From: Isochrysis galbana | Taxonomy: Eukaryota; Haptophyta; Isochrysidales; Isochrysidaceae | Assembly: GCA_018136815.1 (NCBI GenBank) | Contig: CM030941.1 | Coordinates: 499,528 to 563,527 of the forward strand | Direction of reading: 5' to 3' | Length of the DNA: 64,000 nt | Shown: positions 21,941 to 31,404 of the stretch, piece by piece | Layout of the letters: each line of letters begins with the position of its first letter | Numbering within the stretch: the first letter of the stretch is position 1 | Program-made: the position numbers and the translations under genes | Notes under the pieces: model-generated | What the model saw: the letters and a program-made list of their open reading frames with translations, nothing else | What the model was told of the DNA's origin: nothing | The model's database searches: none

Positions 21941-22665
21941 GCGAGTTGGGTGAAGGTGGCGGGAGTGGAGGCGGAGGCGAAGGCGGCGGTGGAGGCGGAG
22001 GAGGTGAGGGGGGCGGAGGAGGGGTCGAGGGCGGCGGAGGCGGCGGAGACGGCGGCGGCGGCGGATGAGCCGGTGCTCCCAGTGGCACGCGCGGTGGGAA
22101 CGACGGCGGAGGGGGCGAAGGCGGCGGTGGAGGCGAGTTGGGTGAAGGTGGCGGGAGTGGAGGCGGAGGTGACGGCGGCGGCGGAGGAGGAGGAGGCGAA
22201 GGCGGCGGAGGAGGGGTCGATGGCGGTGGAGGCGGCGGAGACGGTGGTGGCGGCGGATGAGCCGGTGTCCCTAGGGGCACGCGAGGTGGGAACGACGGCG
22301 GAGGAGGCGAAGGCGGCGGTGGAGGCGAGTTGGGTGATGGTGGCGGGAGTGGAGGCGGAGGCGAAGGCGGCGGTGGAGGCGGAGGAGGTGAGGGGGGCGG
22401 AGGAGGGGTCGAGGGCGGCGGAGGCGGCGGAGACGGCGGCGGCGGCGGATGAGCCGGTGTCCCTAGGGGCACGCGAGGTGGGAACGATGGTGGAGGAGGC
22501 GAAGGGGGCGGGGGGGGCGAGGCGGGCGAGGGTGGCGAGAGTGGAGGCGGAGGTGACGGCGGCGGCGGAGGAGGAGGAGGCGAAGGCGGCGGAGGAGGGG
22601 TCGATGGCGGCGGAGGGGGCGGAGACGGCGGCGGCGGCGGACGAGTCGGTGCTCCCAGCGGCACG
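21941..22665. repeat. 192-bp minisatellite, about four copies
   Basis: The word gcgagttggg starts units at 21941, 22133 and 22325, with a variant near 22517, an exact 192-bp period. Each unit is built of degenerate ggcggaggc nonamers. Because 192 is divisible by three and the DNA is almost free of A/T, frames stay open on both strands: Pro/Ser-rich (PPPPSPPPP) or Ala/Ser/Thr-rich on minus, Ala/Glu-rich on plus. None has independent coding evidence. Each unit ends with an AG-11nt-GT cassette resembling the start of the following Erv exon. Confidence 0.9.
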
Positions 22666-23036
22666 CGCGGTACCTGCGCGCACGCGCGGATACGCCAAGC
22701 GCAGCGGCGCTCTCCGGCCGCCGCGCGCTCACCGAGATGCTCGTCGAAGTGCACAACGACGTCAACCGGCGCACCAACAAGCCCGAGTGGACGTGGGAGC
22801 AGGCGCAGCTGCACTACACGCGCTCGGGCTCCGTGTGCCCCATCGTGTGGCCAGACGGGGGGGAGGAGGTAGAGGACGCCAGTGCGGTGGTTGGCGCGGC
22901 GCACTGCGAAGCGCAACGGAGGCGGCGATGGAACGCCCTACTGGTCGCGCTCCTTCTCCTGATACCCGCGCTGCTGATGCTGCACATGTCGAGGGAACGC
23001 GCCACTGAGGGCCGCTTGCGCGCATCGCGCGCATAG
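22659..23036 (+). CDS. Erv/ALR FAD-linked sulfhydryl oxidase, terminal exon (partial)
   Basis: After the acceptor gctcccag the frame reads RHARYLRA..., then LTEMLVEVHNDVNRRTNKPE and WTWEQAQLHYTR, and stops at 23036. HNxVNxR..KP is the FAD-adenine-binding signature of Erv1/ALR/QSOX-type thiol oxidases, which pass electrons from dithiols to oxygen. The exon start aligns with the residues just after the catalytic CxxC, so CxxC and the helices before it must lie in an upstream exon that I cannot find. A C-terminal membrane segment (ALLVALLLLIPALLMLHM) follows a basic RRRR stretch, suggesting a membrane-anchored oxidase. The gene is either 5'-truncated or has its 5' exons beyond the antisense methyltransferase. 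Family assignment is good; completeness is not. Confidence 0.65.
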   Translation, partial: RHARYLRARADTPSAAALSGRRALTEMLVEVHNDVNRRTNKPEWTWEQAQLHYTRSGSVCPIVWPDGGEEVEDASAVVGAAHCEAQRRRRWNALLVALLLLIPALLMLHMSRERATEGRLRASRA

Positions 23037-23069
23037 CAGCAGCAGCGCGCATGATGGGGAGCAGCGCGC

Positions 23070-24314
23070 ATGCCACTGGGGGAGGGGGCAGCGCGCATGA
23101 TGGGAAGCGGGAGGGAGGGTGTTCTCCGCGTCTTCATTTTCTTTCCCCCGTACCCTTTTCCCTCGTCTTCCTCGCCATCGCTCTTCAGCTGGATGCTGGT
23201 GTGGGACCGACTGTCCTTCTGCGAGTCGACCGGTGAACTCGTGCCCTCTCCCAGTGAACATTCTGTGAGCTCGGAGACGATCTGGTCGCTGGCCGAAGGC
23301 GAGATGCCCCTGGACTCCCAGTGCAACAGTCCCATTCTGTCACCACTGGCGCCGTCGCCACTGGAGTCACTGGAGTCACTGGAGCCACTGGAGCCACTGG
23401 AGCCACTGGAGCCACTGGAGCCACTGGAGCCTCTGAAGTCTCTGGAGCTGGTGGAGTCGCTGGAGCTGGTGGAGTCGCTGGAGCCGCTGGAGCCGCTGGA
23501 GCCGCTGGAGCCATCCTTTGACTCTTCGTCGGCGTCGAGTGCTCCCACGTCATCCGTCGCATCACCAACGGGGTCACCCTACTGTGGCTGATCTGAGGGC
23601 GAGGACAGGGAGGCTCCCGCCGCAAAGGTGAGGATCTACAAGGTGGACTGGACGGAGCCGGAGGACGCGATCCTCCTGAAGGGGGTCCAGCAGCTGGGCC
23701 GTTCGTGGAGGGTCATCTCGCAGCAACTACCTGGTCGCAACTGTGACTCGATCCGCAATCGCTGGTCGCGACTGTACCATGAATCACTGGAACCACTGGA
23801 GTCGCCGGGGCGTTCCTTCGACTCTGTGTCGAGTGCACCCACGTCATCTGTCGCATCGCCTAATGGCTCGCTCTACTGTGGCTGGTCTGGGGGCGACGAG
23901 GCTCGCCCCAACTAAAAGGCGAGGATCTACAAGGTGGACTGGACGGAGGCGGAGGACGCGGTCATCCTGAAGGGGGTCAAGCAGCTGGGCCGCTCGTGGA
24001 AGGTCATCTCGCAGCAACTGCCTGGTCGCAGCTGTGACGCGATCCGCAACCGCTGGTCGCGATTGTCGGACTGCACCGCCGCCCCAGCAAGGGGTGGCGC
24101 GTCCGCGCACCCGCAGCGCCGGCGCAACACGTGGTCACCCCATGAGGATGAGATGATCATGCAAGCCGTGGCGCAGTTCGGCTGTCGCTGGGATGCGGTG
24201 AGCGACCGCTTCAAGGGCGCGCGCACACGGCAGGCGATCCGCAACTGCTGGTACCGCCTGCTCGAGAACAAGCGCGTCGTGGAGTACATGACGCGCGCCG
24301 CAAGTGTGGTGTGA
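23070..24314 (+). CDS. Myb/SANT-repeat DNA-binding protein locus (duplicated, two in-frame stops)
   Basis: Three Myb-like repeats lie in one reading frame: YKVDWTEPEDAILLKGVQQL..RNRWSRL (from 23637), YKVDWTEAEDAVILKGVKQL..RNRWSRL (from 23928) and NTWSPHEDEMIMQAVAQFG..RNCWYRLL (from 24126). The stop is at 24314. Regular Trp residues and the 'IRNRW' recognition helix support nuclear DNA binding. The first two repeats belong to a 291-bp tandem duplication that includes a Ser/Leu/Glu-rich spacer (SSAPTSSVASPxGSxYCG). TGA at 23589 and TAA at 23913 interrupt the frame at matching places before each repeat. Either short introns remove them or the locus is decaying. The N-terminal part (LEPLEP repeats) is low complexity and its frame is uncertain. 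Confidence 0.6.
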
Positions 24315-24586
24315 ACGCAAAGCGCAATGCGCCCTTTGCGGGAAAAAAATACCTCACGTAGTTTTCCTTCTTTTACATACAAAAAAACAACGCGACTCGG
24401 ACAGAGTGCTATGGACAAACCCGCGGACCGGACGCAAGACGCAATGGGTGAAACACCCGGAAATACCGATGAAAGGGGACACGAGGGAGGGGCCCCATTT
24501 GGGGCTAGACCTCCTTGACTGGAAAAACCACGTGAGGGCGCTCCAAGCCAAATGGATATTAAACTATTTGGACTCCAGGCAAAGGT

Positions 24587-24880
24587 CGTTTGCCTTCATT
24601 TGGTACCCCTCGTTTCCAAATACGCGATGCGGGGCCACCACGAGGGAGTCCCAATCCTAGGGGTGGGAGGGCGAGGGAGGGTGAAGGCGCGGGGGCGGCC
24701 CCAGTCTCGGCCGCGTCACAGGTACCCCTCCTGCCCCTGCACCCTGTCCCTGCGCCCCTGCTCTCCCTCTTTGTCGACCCCACCTCTCCCTCCGCCCCCT
24801 CGACTCCGGAGTGCTCCTGGAATGTGATTCCCGCCCGAGGTCGTATGCCTTCGTTTGGTACCCCTCGTTTCCAAATACGC
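24587..24880. repeat. ~40-bp direct repeats bracketing ~210 bp of GC-rich DNA
   Basis: The words tgccttcatttggtacccct and cgtttccaaatacgc occur at about 24589-24627 and, with one or two changes, at 24847-24882. A shorter match (cttgccttcatttggtc) lies at about 38857. They mark the left part of the foreign insertion in the LINE and may be ends of a small mobile element. Confidence 0.65.
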
Positions 24881-24945
24881 TCCCGGTACAAAAAAATCTT
24901 CTAGAATTTGAGTAAAGGCAGACACCAACCTCACAGTGCTCAACC

Positions 24946-25536
24946 ATGTCTACAAATGGAAGGGCGCCTGCTGATATAGTACTGAAGCGATTGGAATGGA
25001 TCAAAAAAAAGATGGACCAGAACTTTAAAAAATTCATCACACCTCTCTTTCCATATGCCAATTCTAAAACTGCCATGCAGGTTATAGCGGAAGCATTGGA
25101 CAGCATCAGTCCGCCGCCGCCGGTTGGGGGCTCCGTGGCCTACCTAAGTTTGTTGACGTACACTGAAGAATGTCAGTTCTTATTCAATGTATTCAATTTC
25201 AAGCACAATACAAAAATTGAAGACACCTTACACTCCATTTGCGAGATTGATAAACCATTCACATTGGTTTATATTAGACACACTCTCTTGAGCAATAAAT
25301 TCACTGAGAAAACAATCCTCGATATGAGTCGTGACGTTCTGCTGGGTAAAATCAAAACTTGTGTCAATTTGGAATTAATTCCCCACCTCCAAGAATTGTT
25401 AGAAGGTGTCGATTCGGGTTCAGCTTCCCAAGTAAAGATTGAAAACAAAAGGCCGCTTATCGGTTCGGGTTCAGCTCCCGTAAAGATTGAACCCACAAGG
25501 CCCAGCAACATCAAATACAAAAAAGCTCGGTCCTAG
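24946..25536 (+). CDS. AT-rich orphan protein (196 aa) inserted in LINE
   Basis: An intact ATG-to-TAG frame (MSTNGRAPADIVLKRLEWIK...). Its base composition is far more AT-rich than the neighbouring genes and it uses many Lys, Asn and Ile codons, so it looks foreign here. The N-terminal ~150 residues are predicted helical with alternating hydrophobic and charged residues and no signal peptide or membrane segment. The C-terminal tail repeats a GSxSAxxVKIE module twice (QVKIEN and PVKIEP) and ends with basic KYKKARS. VKIE fits the SUMO-acceptor consensus psi-K-x-E. I recognise no family. It could be a viral or mobile-element cargo gene. An undamaged frame inside a decayed LINE suggests a later arrival. 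Confidence 0.6.
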   Translation: MSTNGRAPADIVLKRLEWIKKKMDQNFKKFITPLFPYANSKTAMQVIAEALDSISPPPPVGGSVAYLSLLTYTEECQFLFNVFNFKHNTKIEDTLHSICEIDKPFTLVYIRHTLLSNKFTEKTILDMSRDVLLGKIKTCVNLELIPHLQELLEGVDSGSASQVKIENKRPLIGSGSAPVKIEPTRPSNIKYKKARS

Positions 25537-26856
25537 GACACCGGGCCGAGCTCACCATGAGGGCGCTCCTGCGAGCAAGGGGATGCATGGTTACTAGTGC
25601 GTGCCCCCCACGAGCGAACCAACGAACCTGGACCCGACCCCACCGGCAAAGTGGGGAGAGGGCTACAAGTCAAACAAAAGGATGGAGTACCCACTCCCAG
25701 ACGAATATACACTCGATGGCAAAAGAGAACTAGACAAAACAGAAGTGAAACACTTAACGAAAGCCCTACAGAAGGCCGAGAACAAACGCCGACGGCTCAC
25801 AGGCCCGGAAAACTGGGAAAAGAGACTTCGACTACCAGACAACGTATGGGCGCACCTCGCTGACATATACACCTCGCCCATGCTTACGGCGAGAGACACG
25901 CACCTCCACTACAAGCACATCACGCACAGGCGCATCGCCACGGCAAACAGATTCGCGGACCGAGAAAGCACATGCCGTTTCTGCAAGGAAGCGGACGAGA
26001 CCTCCACCCACTTGGGGGAATGTTCGCGTTTAACGAACATCTTCGACACTCTAGATGCGATAGCAAGACACCCTCGACGATTCGATACGACGAGGGAGGA
26101 AATGGCAATCGGAAGACTCTTCCTTCGCCCCGATGGCACGTGCCCCAAAGCACTTCCCATACTATACCTGCTGGCATGGAGATACATCATCACGGACTTC
26201 TACAGAATACATTACGACAATGCCGTCTTCTCGGAAGAATCGGTGCTAATTCGCATCATAGAAAGATTTACGAAACTTGTCGTATTCCATACGATGACAG
26301 ACTTTTACTTCTAACCGGTGGTTTATTTTAAGCCTCAAGGTCTCGTCGGCGACATTCTACCCCTTCTCTTACTTTCTTTCGATGTCATCAAACGTTCCAC
26401 GACTGTCTCACGAGCCAGTAGTCATCGCGTGTTCGACAAAACTATGCTGCGCCTTCATCTTCGCGAACTCGACGGACTCATCGAGGACCTCCCAAGCAGG
26501 CTTGGGACGACAACCCAAAAAGAGAATCGACTTGAGCGCGTTGCGACCCTTGTACGAATCGGATAGCAAAGGCAACCCCATTCCCAGCGCGGAACTGCTG
26601 GCGCTAGCCTCACGGCTAGGGATAGAACATATGGTAAAAAACGCCTCGGAGGCGGGCTCGGAGCCAAATCAAGCAAACCACTAACCAAACAACGTAGAAA
26701 TCGAGCTCAGATGGAGCTAAACACAAATCCAAAACACTCTCCAAGTCACGTAAGCATCATAAGGACGAACGAGAGAAAAGTGCCACAAGTGAAATGTACA
26801 ATAGGCCTGCCTTGAACACGCGTCCGTAACCGGGCCCATGGTAGTGCACCAGGGCC

Positions 26857-27345
26857 GGCTTGGCGCGGGCCGGACACCGGGCTGAGGAACGAGAACGGTC
26901 TCGTAGCGCGCCCGGGCTCGGTTCGAAGTTGGGCTCTCCGGCCTCCGCCGGCGGACGTTAGCGCGCGTGCTTTCGGGCGCCGCGACGGCCGATTTCGACG
27001 CAGCTTGGGGGCGCGTCGCGCGCGATTGGCGTCGCTGGCTGGGCGGCACCTGGACATATGGGGCTTGGCGCGGGCCGGACACCGGGCTGAGGAACGAGAA
27101 CGGTCTCGTAGCGCGCCCGGGCTCGGTTCGAAGTTGGGCTCTCCGGCCTCCGCCGGCGGACGTTAGCGCGCGTGCTTTCGGGCGCCGCGACGGCCGATTT
27201 CGACGCAGCTTGGGGGCGCGTCGCGCGCGATTGGCGTCGCTGGCTGGGCGGCACCTGGATATATGGGGCTTGGCGCAGGCCGGACACCGGGCTGAGGAAC
27301 GAGAACGGTCTCGTAGCGCGCCCGGCGTCGTTTTGAACTCGGGCT
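26857..27345. repeat. 205-bp tandem repeat, ~2.3 copies
   Basis: The word ggcttggcgc starts at 26857, 27062 and 27267, an exact 205-bp period. The first two units are nearly identical; the third diverges after cgcgcccgg. Each of the first two contains ggttcgaag, close to a Pol III B-box, preceded by a gagaacggtctcgtagcgcg block. It could be a tRNA-related SINE monomer or satellite. No coding evidence. Confidence 0.9.
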
Positions 27346-28131
27346 CTCCGAGATAGAGTATTTAGGCCTGTTTTGCCGTTTTTGGGTTACGCTTCGTTGT
27401 GGGGGCTCCCGGGGGGGGTCTGGGGCCCAAAGGGCACCGAATATGTGTTACATAGGTGTTTTCCGGGGTTTCTACCGCTTTACTTTGGTGTATTTCCTCA
27501 ATCCTGACTTTTTCATTTTTACACCCTTAGAAGTTAAAATAGTGTTTGACCGCCCTATAATAGAGCTCTACGATCCTTCAATCCCAATGTGGAGTATGAA
27601 AGTATGATACGAGCGGTGTTTCACCCGAGTTGTGTTTTGTGTCGAGTTTTGAGTTTTCTAGTTTCTAGTCCGAGGGGCGACGTCATCGGTAGCGTGTAGC
27701 GTAGCAACCAGCACGCCAGCACGTCAGCGAGGAGCACGACAAGAAGAGCAACATCGCTTGTCGCGCGAGCCCGCCATCAATGGTTCGTGGTGACTCTGGT
27801 CTATGTTGCTCTTTTCGTCATGCTCCTCGTCCTCGCTGCCGTGCTCTTCCTCCTCGGTGTCATCCTCCTCCTTGTCGTCCTCCTCGCTGTCGTCCCCCTC
27901 CGTGGCAGCGTGTTCACAGTCGCTGGGCCCCAGATAGGTATACAGCTCTATCTAGAGTAGAGAGAGAAGAGAGAGCTTGAACCTCGAGGTGATTGGGCCA
28001 AGCAACGTCGAAGTAAGCAAGTAAGTGCTCTCGTGGGTTGTATTGTATAGTAAAAGGCTGTGAGGATCGTCTGCCTCGCTCGCGCCGACGGGTGCGACCC
28101 CCGACGCCGCCGCCGCCGTCCCAAGACCGGC
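27346..28131. other. Intergenic region
   Basis: AT-richer than its surroundings, with T-runs near 27500. Triplet-like cctcctcgtc blocks at 27810-27900 create Arg/Pro or Glu-rich false frames. Nothing supported. Confidence 0.5.
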
Positions 28132-28388
28132 CGGGGGGGGGGGGGGGGGGGGGGGGGGGTTTCCTTCCCGCTCTTCCCCCCCCCCCCACATATATATATA
28201 CCCCCCTCTCTCTCTTCTTCTTCTTCTTCTCTCTCCCTCTCTCTCTTCTCTCTCTCTCTCTCTTCCTCTCTCCTCGCTCTCTCCGCTCCTCCCCCCCCGC
28301 CCCTCCACCTCTCTTCCCTTTCTCTCTCTTTCTGCTCCCTCCCTCTCCCTTCCTCCCCCCTCCCCCCAACCCTCCTTCCTTCTGTCCC

Positions 28389-28460
<72 letters not shown>

Positions 28461-28900
28461 CCCCCCCTCTCATGTCGCCCCCCCGGATCAAGCGACCTCG
28501 CTCGCCAGCCCACCGGCCGCCACCCAGCTCGCCCACCTCGCCCGTCGGCCCAGAGGCGCTCTACGGCTATTACGCCTCCTCTTGGGCTGTCTGCCAGGTG
28601 CGAATCCTTCGGCCTCGACCTCTGCCACTTCCCCCCCCTCTCCCTCTCCCTTTTCTTCTGCCTCTCCCTCCTTCCCTACCTCCCTCCCTCCCCCCCCCCC
28701 GCCCACCCACCTCCCTCCCTATCCCTCTCTCCCTCTCTCTCGCTCGCTCTCGCTTGCTCGCTTCCTCCCTCCCTCCTCCCTCTCTCTCACTCGCTCGCTC
28801 GCTCGCTCTCAATTTCATTCCTGGCTGTGCTTCTCCTCCTCCCCTTGTATCTCTGCCACTGCCTCTGCCTCTACCCATTCCTCTCTTTCGTCCTCCTCTA
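28132..28900. repeat. Low-complexity block: G run, C run and (CT)n
   Basis: A long G run starts at 28132, a C run lies near 28175-28188, then (TA)n, and pyrimidine-only sequence with a long (CT)n around 28388-28457. Overlapping 300-codon frames here are composition artefacts. Assembly length errors are likely. Confidence 0.9.
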
Positions 28901-29054
28901 CATTTCCCTCGCCCGCTCCACTTGCTCCTTTTGTGAATCTTGGGGGACGGGATGAAGACTGGGAAGATAGGGGATGAGAACTTCAGGGCCGTCCGCACAT
29001 GTGCCTCCAGTCGACTTCGCCTCTGACCTTCTTCGAATCTCTAACTGCTTGCAG

Positions 29055-29154
29055 NNNNNNNNNNNNNNNNNNNNNNNNNNNNNNNNNNNNNNNNNNNNNN
29101 NNNNNNNNNNNNNNNNNNNNNNNNNNNNNNNNNNNNNNNNNNNNNNNNNNNNNN
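29055..29154. other. Assembly gap (100 N)
   Basis: Exactly 100 N, a conventional placeholder. The preceding bases aactgcttgcag look like a 3' splice site, so the missing sequence probably begins with a glutamate decarboxylase exon. Confidence 0.99.
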
Positions 29155-31404
29155 ACTGACGAGACTTTCCCAAAGCATGGCGAGCCGGCAAGCTTTGTGG
29201 AGACACGCATCCGCAATTACTCACTGCTCGACTTCAAACCCCAGCTCAATACCGCGTCGTACATCAACGTCGTCGCCGAGCCCGAGGAGCAGTCGGTCGC
29301 GCTTTCGGGACTTGCAGTCAATATTGCCGACCAGACCGTCTATCCCGGCTCGATGAAGTGCCACAACGACGCGCTCAACATGGTCGCGTCGCTCTGGCAC
29401 TGCCCCAAGCCGCCCTCCTTCATCGAGCACGGCTGCTACCCCGGTGCTGGCACCGTCGGCTCAACTGAAGCCTGTCTGCTAGCGGGCCTCGCGATGAAGT
29501 TCCGCTGGCGAAAGTGGTACGCCAGCAAGAATGGCATGAACGAGGCGCAGGTGCGCCGGGAGTACCCCAACCTCGTTATCTCAACGCTCTACCAGGCGTG
29601 CTGGGAGAAGCTCTTCAAGTACATGGACGTCGAGCCCCGCTTCGCACCCGTTTCCGTCGAGTCCTTTTGTATCGACCCCTCCACGCTCGCGGGCCTTGTT
29701 GATGATCACACCATCGGTGTCGTGTGCATCCTTGGTAATCACTATGCCGGCCAGTACGATCCAGTCGCGGAGGTCGGCAAGGAGCTCGAGGCCCTCAATC
29801 AGAAGCATGGTTGGCAGGTGGGCGAGCTATCTCACACTTGCGCAGGCGGGGCGTGTCGGCCCAGGCGCTGCCAACAGGCACGTGCGCCCACGCCCTTAGT
29901 TCCCGATTCTGCTTTCGCCTCCGCCATAGGTGGGAATACATGTCGATGCTGCATCCGGCGGCTTCATCGCGCCGTTCCAGCACGATCTAGAACCGTTCGA
30001 TTTTCGAGTGCCCCAGGTGCGTTTGGGCCGAAGTCGAGGTCGCTGTGTGCACCGCTTGCTTGGTGCCTCACATCGACGGCTGACGTGTGACTCTCCAACC
30101 CCTTTCTCCTCGTCTCAACGTTGCGCTCCCTTACATCGCACAAATTTCGATTCTCAGGTCTTATCCATCAATGGCTCTGGGCACAAATTTGGTCAGTCGT
30201 GCTGTGGTACGGGCTGGATCGTGTGGAGGCAGCGGCAGGATCTTTCGGACCACGTTTCAGTTATGGTCTCCTACCTTGGCGGCAAGGTACACGGGCCATG
30301 GTGGGCGAGGGCCGGGTGAAGAGAGGCTTCCTAGCCAGGCGTCTTGCCTTTCAACCTGCGATCGTGACATCTTAGGCGCGAGCGTGCAATGGCCAGATGC
30401 AAAGCTAGCATCCTGCTTAGGTGGCACTCTGCCTTTGTTCACAAAAGCGCCCCGCCCAACAGGCTGAGTCATACACACTGAACTTCTCTCGGCCGATGAC
30501 CGGAATCAACGTGCAGCTGTACAAGTTCTATCGGCTTGGCCGCGAAGGATACACCCGCCTTTGCTCAAACATGATGACTACGGCTGCTATCATCCGGAAG
30601 GGTTTGGCTTCTTTCAGGGACGAGGTGAGGTTGATCCAGCTGCTCTTCCTTGCGCTCCTTCGCGTGCACCACGCGCTACAGCTTGGAGCAATCAGCGCGG
30701 ACAGACATGCCGATCTCTTCTGTGGACGGGCGTGGAGCCCAACCCACTGAGCCATTGCTGTCTGACAGGAGAGCGGCAAGCCCACGTTTCGCATGCTCGA
30801 CGCCGGCGACGTCGGGTGCCTACCTGTTGTTGCGGCCATGCTGAATCCAGAGCTCGAATGGTCATACGATTCGATCGATATGCAGCATGTACTCGCACAG
30901 TCCCATTGGTACGTCTCCGGGTACAGCATGAGTTTCACCCACCCGGTGAGTGCCTCATTGGCCACGCGTGCTAGCCATGTATGGCCCTGGACATTGTCAG
31001 CTCTCGCAGGCGCCATTGCGCGCCGGTCGCGTCCATGTGCTGTATTAGGCTCTAGAGGAGTCAACCGGCTAGCCCCACATCAGAATTTTTCATCAAGGTC
31101 CCTACAACTTTGCAAAGCAGGTCACGGGGGAGGAGAATCCACTTTTCATCGATATGCCTAGAGAGACAACAATGTTCCGCGTTGTGGTCAAGGCGAACCT
31201 CACTGCAGATCTCGCGCGAGATCTGCTCAACGCTTTCCGAGAGGTAGGCCACTCACGCTATGAGCGTAGTGTGCCTCCGAGTCTCATAGCACGCCCTTCG
31301 TGTGCTTCTTGCAGGCACTCGCGTTCCTCGACAGAGCCGAAGGCAGCTTCTCGGAGATGCATGGCAAGAAGAGCACTCAGCACCACCGCAATCACGTCTG
31401 TTAG
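29155..31404 (+). CDS. Glutamate decarboxylase, 5'-partial (gap)
   Basis: A PLP enzyme that converts L-glutamate to GABA and CO2, normally cytosolic. Seven exons after the gap: 29155-29817, 29930-30016, 30158-30286, 30463-30624, 30769-30945, 31121-31243 and 31315-31404. All are GT-AG and phase 0, giving 476 residues. Seen in order: PGSMKCHNDALNMVASLWHC; VGSTEACLLAGLAMK (phosphate-binding region); GVVCILGNHYAGQYDPV; HVDAASGGFIAPF, whose Asp contacts the PLP nitrogen; SINGSGHKFGQ with the PLP-binding Lys; and C-terminal TTMFRVVVKANLTADLA. The protein ends HHRNHVC with no obvious plant-like Trp/Lys calmodulin-binding tail. About the first 30-60 residues are lost in the gap. Identity is very secure. 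Confidence 0.92.

Larger units (their letters stand above)
24370..26690 (+). mobile_element. Decayed LINE-type (non-LTR) retrotransposon with internal replacement
   Basis: Segments homologous to the 62-64 kb element are collinear but broken. 24410-24590 encodes TQWVKHPEIP and LLDWKNHVRALQAKWILNYL. 25600-26314 encodes the C-terminal part with HITHRRIATANRFADR and a CX2CX8HX4C zinc motif (CRFCKEADETSTHLGEC). 26382-26684 continues, frameshifted, with DLSALRPLYESDSKGNPIPS. About 250 codons present in the other copy are missing and replaced by 24590-25550, which holds an AT-rich ORF. The reverse transcriptase core is not in this copy. The assignment rests on similarity between the two copies and the typical LINE C-terminal zinc knuckle. 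Confidence 0.75.

Noticed and set aside
21917..23008. 363-codon Ala/Glu-rich plus-strand frame
   Set aside because: It is open only because of the 192-bp GC repeat. Past the repeat it runs in a different frame from the convincing Erv sequence.
26408..26650. Minus-strand frame with SDSYKGRNALKSILFLGCRP
   Set aside because: It looks protein-like, but the plus strand here aligns with the C-terminal end of the LINE ORF at 62 kb (DLSA..., SKGNPIPS), so the minus reading is a shadow.
28038..28977. Two overlapping ~305-codon frames rich in Ser/Leu/Pro
   Set aside because: They lie wholly in homopolymer and (CT)n sequence, are open in several frames at once and show no domain.
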